Shown here piece by piece: positions 48,929-56,612 of a stretch of 64,000 bases of DNA. A program made the translations under genes and the position numbers. The DNA is from Mayfieldus profundus (GTDB lineage Bacteria > Actinomycetota > Thermoleophilia > Solirubrobacterales > 70-9), in NCBI GenBank assembly GCA_038040325.1, contig JBBPIM010000008.1, forward strand, positions 13,999 through 77,998, read 5' to 3'. How positions within the stretch are numbered: position 1 is the stretch's first letter; every line of letters begins with the position of its first letter. A model generated the notes under the pieces. The model had not been told where the DNA came from and ran no database searches. It saw only the letters and a list, made by a program, of their open reading frames with translations.

Positions 48929-50421
48929 CCCGGGCGCTCCGGCAGGCGCAGGCCGAGCGCCTCGCCGACGTGGTCGGCGGAGACGGCCCCGGCCGCGGCC
49001 AGGTCGGCGATCGTGCGCGCAACCCGCAGCACCCGGTCGTGTCCGCGCCCGCTCAGCTTGCGCGCCCGGTGCTGATCGGCCAGCAGCAGCCGGCCCGCGG
49101 AGGTGACCCGGATGCGGCGCACCTCTGCGGGCAGCATGTCTGCATTGCAGCGGCCGGCACCGAGCCGCTCCGCCTGGATCTCCCGCGCCGCCTGCACGCG
49201 GGCGCGGACCTTCGCGGAGGGTTCTCCGGGCTCGCCGTCCAGCGCCTGTGCGCTCGGCTGCCGCACCGCGATTCGCATGTCAAGGCGGTCGGCCACCGCG
49301 CCGGTCAGCTTCGCCTCGTAGCGGCGCACCGCCACCGGCCCACAGCGGCAGTCGTCGTCGTCGGCTCCGCGCCCGCACGGGCACGGGTTTGCGGCGGCCA
49401 GGAGCAGGAAGCGGCAGGGAAGCCGGACCGCGCGTCCGGCGCGGGTCACGGTCACCTCGCCGTCCTCCAAAGGCGCACGCAGCGACTCCAGGGCGGCGCG
49501 GTTGAACTCGCCGAGCTCGTCGAGAAAGAGCACCCCGCGATGCGCGTGGGTCACCTCGCCGGCGCGGGGAGGATTGCCGCCGCCCACCAGTCCCGCGTAG
49601 GAGATCGTGTGGTGCGGCGCCCGGAACGGCCGTGCCAACATGCCGGCCTCGTTGAGCGAGCCGCTCACGCTGGCGATCCTGGCCACCTCCAGCGCCTCCT
49701 CCGGGCCCAGCGGCGGCATGATCGAGGGCAGCCGCCGCGCCGCCAGCGACTTGCCGGCGCCGGGGGGACCGATCATCAAGACGCTGTGGCCGCCCGCCGC
49801 GGCGACCTCCAGCGCCCGGCGCAGACTCGGCTGGCCGCGCAGGTCGGCGAGGTCCGGCTGGAGCGGCGGGACGCCGTTGAGCGCTAGGGGCCGGGGCCTA
49901 GGCGGCAAATGCTCTCCCGCCAGCAGCGCGGGAAGCTGGTCCAGCCGCTCCAGGGTCAGCACCGCGAGGTTGCGGACCACCGCGGCCTCGGGGCCGTTTG
50001 CCGCCGCGACGACGATCCGCTCCAGGCCGGCCACCCGGGCCGCCTCGGCCATCGCCAGCACCCCCGCGATCGGGCGCACCGCCCCGTCCAGCGCCAGCTC
50101 CCCGGCCAATGCCAGGCACGGGTCCAGCCCACCGAGCAGCTGGTCCGATGCGGCGAGTAATGCCGCGGCGGTCGCCAGGTCGAGGCCCGGCCCCGCCTTG
50201 GGCACGTCGGCGGGCGCGAGGTTGACGGTGATTCGGCGCAGCGGAAACTCGAAGCCGCAGTTGACCAGCGCGGCCCGGACGCGTTCGCGCGACTCGCGCA
50301 CGGCGGCATCCGGGAGCCCGACGATCGAGAACGCGGGAAGCCCGCGGTGGACGTCCACCTCGACCCGGACCTCGCGCGCGGCGATCCCGTCCAGCGTGAA
50401 GGTACGCGTGCTTGCAAGCAC
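48925..50421 (-). CDS. comM: ComM/YifB family Mg-chelatase-like ATPase
   Basis: This 498-residue protein has the N-terminal Lon-like domain (EVDVHRGLPAFSIVGLPDAA), Walker A (MIGPPGAGKSLAARRLP), Walker B (VLFLDELGEF) and a C-terminal domain with CPCGRGADDDDCRCG, a Cys cluster typical of YifB. In other bacteria ComM is a branch-migration helicase in transformation. GTG 50421 has TAGCGT seven bases upstream, consistent with a leaderless transcript. Confidence 0.93.
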   Translation of the reverse strand: MLASTRTFTLDGIAAREVRVEVDVHRGLPAFSIVGLPDAAVRESRERVRAALVNCGFEFPLRRITVNLAPADVPKAGPGLDLATAAALLAASDQLLGGLDPCLALAGELALDGAVRPIAGVLAMAEAARVAGLERIVVAAANGPEAAVVRNLAVLTLERLDQLPALLAGEHLPPRPRPLALNGVPPLQPDLADLRGQPSLRRALEVAAAGGHSVLMIGPPGAGKSLAARRLPSIMPPLGPEEALEVARIASVSGSLNEAGMLARPFRAPHHTISYAGLVGGGNPPRAGEVTHAHRGVLFLDELGEFNRAALESLRAPLEDGEVTVTRAGRAVRLPCRFLLLAAANPCPCGRGADDDDCRCGPVAVRRYEAKLTGAVADRLDMRIAVRQPSAQALDGEPGEPSAKVRARVQAAREIQAERLGAGRCNADMLPAEVRRIRVTSAGRLLLADQHRARKLSGRGHDRVLRVARTIADLAAAGAVSADHVGEALGLRLPERPG

Positions 50422-50526
50422 CGGGGCGACGCTAGGCGGGCGCGGTCCGCAGGTGGCGCGCAGCGTGTCAGGAAAATGTCACGCTCGACGCGCCATCGGA
50501 GCGTCGCGGCGGCCTAGCTTCGTCCC

Positions 50527-50904
50527 GTGACGCTCGCCCGCCAGCGGCTCGGCCGCCGAGCAGAGGAGATCGCCGCCCGGCGGCTGCGCCGGCAGGGCTG
50601 GCGGATCGTCGACCGCAACGCCCGCACCCGCTTCGGGGAGATCGACCTGATCGGGATCGAGGGAGCGTCGCTCGTGTTCGTCGAGGTGAAGGCCGGGCGG
50701 GCCGATGCGTCAAGCGGCCCGGGACGACCGGTCCTCGCGGTCGGGCCGGCCAAGCAGCGCCGCATCCGCACCCTCGCCCGCGCCTGGCTCGCCAGCCGGG
50801 CCGCCATTCCGCCCCACCGCGAGATCCGCTTCGACGTGGTCGGCGTCACCATCGACCGCGGCGGGACCGTCAGCGACTTCGAACACATCCGCAATGCCTT
50901 CTAG
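50527..50904 (+). CDS. YraN/UPF0102 family protein (putative endonuclease)
   Basis: This 125-residue protein has the restriction-endonuclease-like core: LGRRAEEIAARRLRRQGWRI, TRFGEIDLIG (E-x-D) and FVEVKAG (E-x-K). In most genomes it is co-directional with rnhB and comM; here it is inverted relative to both. TAGCTT lies exactly six bases before GTG 50527, which suggests a leaderless transcript. Its 3' 195 bp overlap the 3' end of rnhB on the other strand. Confidence 0.85.
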   Translation: MTLARQRLGRRAEEIAARRLRRQGWRIVDRNARTRFGEIDLIGIEGASLVFVEVKAGRADASSGPGRPVLAVGPAKQRRIRTLARAWLASRAAIPPHREIRFDVVGVTIDRGGTVSDFEHIRNAF

Positions 50905-51558
50905 CTCCGGCGGGAGCTCACCATCGAGGGCGAGCTGACGATAGGCGACTGACGCGAACGAGCGCCGGTGCAGCACCGAGATGCCGATTCGCGCGATCGC
51001 CTCGCGGTGCTCGGGCGTCGAGTAGCCGACGTTCTCCTCGAAGCCCCAGCCGGGGTAGGTGGACTCGGCGCGGTGCATGTAGCGGTCGCGGCTCACCTTT
51101 GCGATCACCGAGGCGGCGGCGATCGCCGCGCTGGTCGCGTCGCCGTCGACAACCGCCCGGTGCTCGACGCTGCAGCCGGGCAGCTCGAAGCCGTCGACGA
51201 GACAGGCGGCGCCGTCGCAGGCAACCCCCTGAAGCGAGGTCGAGAGCGCCTCGAGGTTGGTGTTGTGCAGCCCGCGGCCGTCGATCCCGCGCACGCATCG
51301 GACTGCGACGCTAACCCGGGTCGCCGCACGCAGCACGCTGGGGTAGAGCATTTCGCGATCCTCGGGGCTCATCTGCTTGGAGTCGTGGAGGCCGCCGAGG
51401 GCGCGGCGGTCGGAAAGGCTCAGCGTGCCGTAGTCGATCAGCACCGCCGCGGCGACAAGCGGGCCGGCCAGAGGGCCCCTCCCCGCCTCGTCGGTGCCGG
51501 CCACCAGGCGTGCTCCCAGTGAGCGGTCGAACGCGAACAGGCGCCGGGTTCGCGCCAG
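50710..51558 (-). CDS. rnhB: Ribonuclease HII, start uncertain, with C-terminal extension
   Basis: RNase HII removes ribonucleotides from DNA. Visible are AGTDEAGRGPLAGPLVAAAV (D-E pair), VVDGDATSAAIAAASVIAKV (Asp) and YPGWGFEENVGYSTPEH. The conserved N-terminal segment (RRLFAFDRSLGARLVAG) lies upstream of the first conventional start (GTG 51504). The only start that includes it without running far into lepB is CTG 51558, used here. The normal family C-terminus is reached near 50936; the remaining roughly 75 residues lie antisense to yraN. Confidence 0.8.
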   Translation of the reverse strand: MARTRRLFAFDRSLGARLVAGTDEAGRGPLAGPLVAAAVLIDYGTLSLSDRRALGGLHDSKQMSPEDREMLYPSVLRAATRVSVAVRCVRGIDGRGLHNTNLEALSTSLQGVACDGAACLVDGFELPGCSVEHRAVVDGDATSAAIAAASVIAKVSRDRYMHRAESTYPGWGFEENVGYSTPEHREAIARIGISVLHRRSFASVAYRQLALDGELPPELEGIADVFEVADGPAAVDGDADHVEADLAVGRNGGPAGEPGAGEGADAALLGRPDREDRSSRAA

Positions 51559-51583
51559 GCGGCGGCGATGAGCCTTTCCGGAG

Positions 51584-52201
51584 CTAGAGGATCCCGACCC
51601 GTTTCGGCGGCCAGTAGGTGACAAAGGCTTTGCCGATGATCCAGTCGCGGGGGACGGGTCCCCAGAAGCGGCTGTCGTCGCTCGACCCACGGTTGTCGCC
51701 CATCATGAAGTAGGAGTCGGGTGGAATGGTGATCGCTTTGGGCAAATCGCAGGCGCCGCCACCCTGGCAGGGCACGATGAAGTCCTCCTGGGCGACCTCG
51801 CCGTTGACAACCGGGTGGCCGTTGCGGACCACAAGCCGGTCCCCGGGCCCGGCGACGATGCGCTTGATGAAGTTCTGGTCGGACCTCTCGGGAGTCCCCT
51901 CCGGGCACGGCTGCGCGGGGTCGCGGCGCACGCCGCACTCGGTCCCGCGGTCGGCGCCCGCCGGGGGATGGAAAACGACGATGTCGTTGATGCCGGGGTC
52001 GCTGAGGTGGTAGATGAAGCGGTTGACGAGAACCCGCTGGCCGATGTCCAGCGTCGGCTCCATCGAGCCCGAGGGGATCTGGTAGGGCTTGATCAGGAAC
52101 GCCTGGATGCCGAGCGCAAGGCCGAGCGCAAGCGCGACGATCACGACGAGCTCGACCAGCCCTCCGCGCGCGGAGCTTGGCTTGGGGATGCCGGGGTTCA
52201 G
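51584..52201 (-). CDS. lepB: Signal peptidase I, probable CTG start
   Basis: This enzyme cleaves signal peptides at the outer face of the membrane. The catalytic Ser is in IPSGSMEPTL and the Lys in FIKRIVAGPGD; the later motif GDNRGSSDDSR is also present. A conventional start (GTG 52144) begins inside the membrane helix. Starting at CTG 52201, which overlaps the rplS stop as CTGA, restores the cytoplasmic lead (NPGIPKPSSARGGLVELVV) and gives 205 residues with S46 as nucleophile. No ATG, GTG or TTG lies in the frame between the two. Confidence 0.88.
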   Translation of the reverse strand: MNPGIPKPSSARGGLVELVVIVALALGLALGIQAFLIKPYQIPSGSMEPTLDIGQRVLVNRFIYHLSDPGINDIVVFHPPAGADRGTECGVRRDPAQPCPEGTPERSDQNFIKRIVAGPGDRLVVRNGHPVVNGEVAQEDFIVPCQGGGACDLPKAITIPPDSYFMMGDNRGSSDDSRFWGPVPRDWIIGKAFVTYWPPKRVGIL

Positions 52202-52887
52202 GACCGGTCTTCCTCGGCGCCTTCGGGCGCCTCGGGCTCCTGCTCTGCTTCGGCGGCCTCGGGCTCCTCGGCCTCAGCTTCGGGCTCCTCCGCCTCAGCC
52301 GCTGCCGGCTCCTCCGCCCCAGGCGCTTCCGGCTCCTCCGCCTGCGCTTCCTCCGGCTCGGGCTCGGCCACCGCGGCATCCTCGTCCTCCGCGGCCTGCT
52401 CTCCCTCTGCGCCCTCTTCGCCCTCCGCGGCCTCCTCCTCGGGCGGCGCCTCCACGACCTCCGCCTCGCTCTGGGCCAATCCCTCGGAGTCCAGGGCCTC
52501 GCCCTCGGCCGCCGGTGGGGCGATCAGCTCCTCGTCGATCCCCCAGCGCCGCTCGGTCACTCGGGCGCGCTTGCCGACCCGGCCCCGCAGGTAGTACAGC
52601 TTGGCCCTGCGCACGTCGCCGCGCCCCGCCACCTCGAGCTTGCCGATCTTGGGCGAGTGCAGGGGAAAGGTGCGCTCCACGCCGACCCCGAAGGACTGCT
52701 TTCGCACGGTGAAGGTCTCGCGCGCGCCGCTGCCCTGGCGCTTCAGCACGATGCCCTCGAACACCTGCGTCCGGCTTCTGGTGCCCTCGATCACCTTGAA
52801 GTGGACGCGGACGCGGTCGCCGGAGCCGAACGCGGGAACGTTCTGCTTCAGCTGGCGCCGTTCGATGCTGTCGATGATGCTGCTCAT
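52198..52887 (-). CDS. rplS: 50S ribosomal protein L19 with acidic C-terminal tail
   Basis: Residues 1-115 are a standard L19 (GDRVRVHFKVIEGTRSRTQ, FEGIVLKRQGSGARETFTVR, KLYYLRGRVGKRARV). The following roughly 110 residues are a low-complexity run of Glu, Ala and Pro, so the protein (229 residues) is twice the usual length. L19 sits at the 30S-50S interface; a long acidic tail there is unusual. The stop overlaps the lepB start as CTGA. Confidence 0.95.
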   Translation of the reverse strand: MSSIIDSIERRQLKQNVPAFGSGDRVRVHFKVIEGTRSRTQVFEGIVLKRQGSGARETFTVRKQSFGVGVERTFPLHSPKIGKLEVAGRGDVRRAKLYYLRGRVGKRARVTERRWGIDEELIAPPAAEGEALDSEGLAQSEAEVVEAPPEEEAAEGEEGAEGEQAAEDEDAAVAEPEPEEAQAEEPEAPGAEEPAAAEAEEPEAEAEEPEAAEAEQEPEAPEGAEEDRS

Positions 52888-53002
52888 GCGAAGTTCGGTT
52901 CGGCGCGTGTTGCGCGCACTGGTCCGCGACGGAAAAATCGCGCGTACCGGGACGCGCGGGGCGGCAATGGTAGCGAAGCGCGAGCGCCAGTCGGAGCGGC
53001 GC

Positions 53003-53686
53003 TCAAGGCGACTCGGGGGCGCGCCGCAACCCTTCCGCGCGCTGGCTGCTTCGCGCCAACCGCCATTCGCGGACTCGCTCGTGATCGCCGGACAGCAGCA
53101 CCTCCGGCACCTCCCAGCCCCGGTAGCTGGGCGGCCGCGTGTAGTGCGGGTACTCGGGGGCGCCGGCCAGCGCCTCGCTGAACGACTCCTCGACGATGCT
53201 CTCCTCCGAGCCGAGCGCGCCGGGCAGCTTGCGGAACACCGAATCGGCGACCACCATTGCCGCCAGCTCGCCGCCTGCCAGCACGTAGCGCCCGATCGAC
53301 ACCTCGTCGTCGCCGAGGTGGTCGTTGACCCGCTGGTCGAACCCCTCATAGCGGCCGCAGAGCAGCGCCAGGGCGGGCTCCGAGGCGAGCTCCCGCGCCA
53401 GCGAGTCGTCGAGCAGGCGCCCGGCAGGGCCGAGCGCCACCACGCGCGGCCTCGTGCCCTCGCGGTAGGCGGCACTGAGCGCTGCGTCAACGACATCGAC
53501 TCGCAGCACCATCCCGGCGCCACCGCCGTAGGGCGCGTCATCGACCTGCCCGGCACCCAGCGGAGTGCTGTCGCGGTAGTTGATCAACCGCAGCTCACTA
53601 CCGGCCGTGAGCGCATTGTGAACCGGCCGCTGCGATCGAAACCAGTCGAAGGCCTCGGGGAAGAGGGTGAATACGTCGAGTTTCAA
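53003..53686 (-). CDS. trmD: tRNA (guanine-N1-)-methyltransferase
   Basis: This 227-residue TrmD methylates G37. Visible motifs are LFPEAFDWF, DDAPYGGGAGMVL, LCGRYEGFDQRV and SIGRYVLAGGELAAMV, which form the trefoil-knot SAM site. The TTG start overlaps the khpA stop as TTGA. A 115-bp gap separates it from rplS, with no clear promoter or hairpin. Confidence 0.95.
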   Translation of the reverse strand: MKLDVFTLFPEAFDWFRSQRPVHNALTAGSELRLINYRDSTPLGAGQVDDAPYGGGAGMVLRVDVVDAALSAAYREGTRPRVVALGPAGRLLDDSLARELASEPALALLCGRYEGFDQRVNDHLGDDEVSIGRYVLAGGELAAMVVADSVFRKLPGALGSEESIVEESFSEALAGAPEYPHYTRPPSYRGWEVPEVLLSGDHERVREWRLARSSQRAEGLRRAPESP

Positions 53687-53913
53687 TCCAATATGTCGAC
53701 GATCACGCGGCGCTCGGCACGAACCGCGGCCGCCTTCGCTACCGCGCGCAGCGCGTTCGCGACCCTGCCGTTCTTGCCGATCACCCGTCCGAGGTCGTCG
53801 TCGGCGACGCTGATCTCGTAGATCAGGTCGCCGTTCTCCTCGAACTCCTCAACCTCGACCGCGTCGGGGTCCTCGACCAGCGCGCGGGTGAGGAACTCCA
53901 GCAGCTCCTTCAT
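53683..53913 (-). CDS. khpA: KH-domain RNA-binding protein
   Basis: This 76-residue protein is a single KH domain with the GxxG loop in LGRVIGKNGRVANALRAVA. KhpA proteins bind RNA and sit between rpsP and trmD in many Gram-positive genomes, as here. It follows rpsP by 1 bp. Confidence 0.93.
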   Translation of the reverse strand: MKELLEFLTRALVEDPDAVEVEEFEENGDLIYEISVADDDLGRVIGKNGRVANALRAVAKAAAVRAERRVIVDILD

Positions 53914-53914
53914 C

Positions 53915-54172
53915 TCACTTGGTGCCGTGCGCCTCGATGCCCTTTGTGCGCAGCAGCTTCGCCGCCGTGTAAGACGGCTGGGCGCCCCGCTCCAGCCAGT
54001 GCCGCGCCCGCTCCTCGTCGAGCTCGATCAGCGACGGCTCGGTCTGCGGGTTGTACTGGCCGATCGTCTCGATGCTCCGCCCGTCGCGCGGGGAGCGCTT
54101 GTCGGCGACGACGATGCGCCAGATCGGGTTCTTGTTCGAACCCACGCGTCTCAGTCGAATGCGTACGGACAT
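53915..54172 (-). CDS. rpsP: 30S ribosomal protein S16
   Basis: This 85-residue S16 begins MSVRIRLRRVGSNKNPIWRI and contains DGRSIETIGQYNPQTEPS. It is a short S16 without extension. It lies 26 bp after ffh and 1 bp before khpA. Confidence 0.97.
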   Translation of the reverse strand: MSVRIRLRRVGSNKNPIWRIVVADKRSPRDGRSIETIGQYNPQTEPSLIELDEERARHWLERGAQPSYTAAKLLRTKGIEAHGTK

Positions 54173-54198
54173 CGGCCGGGGAGGGTACAGACCACTCG

Positions 54199-55533
<1,335 letters not shown>

Positions 55534-55570
55534 CAGGCCAGCTTAGATCAGCGCGAGCACCGGGCCTGAC

Positions 55571-56569
55571 CTAGGGCGCAAGCAGCGCCCGCGCGAACTC
55601 CTCGGCGTCGAAGGGGCGTAGGTCCTCCAGCGCCTCGCCGGTGCCGATCAGCTTCACCGGGATCCCCAGCTCGCTGGCGATGGCCAGGGTGATCCCTCCC
55701 TTGGCGGTGCCGTCGAGCTTGGTCAGCACCACGCCGGAGACCTCGACGGCCTCGGCGAACACACTGGCCTGGCGCAATCCGTTCTGCCCGGTGGTGGCGT
55801 CGATCGTGATCAGCGTCTCGTGCGGCGCCTCCGGAATCTTCTTTGCGATCACGCGGCGCACCTTGGTCAGCTCGTCCATGAGGTTGCCCTGCGTGTGCAG
55901 GCGCCCGGCCGTGTCGGCGATCACCACGTCGGCGCCGCGCGCCTGCGCGGCCTCGACGCCGTCGTAGGCGACCGCGCCGGGGTCCGAGCCCGGTGCCGAG
56001 CGCACGATCTCCGCGCCGGCGCGATCGGCCCATTCGGCGAGCTGCTCCACGGCGGCGGCCCGGTAGGTGTCGGCAGCGGCCACGACCACGTCAAGGCCCA
56101 TCTCGCGCGCCAGGTGCCAGGCGACCTTGCCGATCGTGGTCGTCTTGCCCGTTCCGTTGACCCCGACCATCATCAGCACGGCAGGGCTCGCAGAGAGGTC
56201 GATGCGGCGCTCGCCGGTCGCGGCGAACTCGGCGACGATCTCGACCAGCCGCTCCTGCACTGCGGCCCCATCGGCGGGCACCGCCCCCGAATCGACCTCA
56301 CGCTCGAGCCGCTCGACGATCTCCGCCGTGGTCGGCGCCCCGACGTCGGCGAAGATCAGCGCCTCCTCCAGCCGCTCCCAGGTCTCCTCGTCGATGCGGT
56401 CGAGCAGGCTTGCCGAGATCTCCTCGCCGAGCGCGCGGCGGCTCTTCGCCAGGCTGTCGCGCAGGCGGCGGACCATGCCCGCGCCCTCCTCGGCCGGGGC
56501 GGCCTGGAGCGGCTGGTCGGGTACATCGCGATCGCCGAGGTCGAGGATGTCCCGCCAGGTGGTCGGCAT
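55571..56569 (-). CDS. ftsY: Signal recognition particle receptor FtsY
   Basis: This 332-residue FtsY has an NG core (VGVNGTGKTTTIGKVA, DTAGRLHTQGNLMDE, TKLDGTAKGGITLA). It has only a short N-terminal region and no long acidic A domain. The start at 56569 reads MPTTWRDILDLGDRD. It follows smc by 43 bp and precedes ffh by 37 bp, the usual order. Confidence 0.95.
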   Translation of the reverse strand: MPTTWRDILDLGDRDVPDQPLQAAPAEEGAGMVRRLRDSLAKSRRALGEEISASLLDRIDEETWERLEEALIFADVGAPTTAEIVERLEREVDSGAVPADGAAVQERLVEIVAEFAATGERRIDLSASPAVLMMVGVNGTGKTTTIGKVAWHLAREMGLDVVVAAADTYRAAAVEQLAEWADRAGAEIVRSAPGSDPGAVAYDGVEAAQARGADVVIADTAGRLHTQGNLMDELTKVRRVIAKKIPEAPHETLITIDATTGQNGLRQASVFAEAVEVSGVVLTKLDGTAKGGITLAIASELGIPVKLIGTGEALEDLRPFDAEEFARALLAP

Positions 56570-56612
56570 CGGCGCACCCTAGCGAGGGCGGAGGCGGGCG
56601 GCGACTGGGTGA

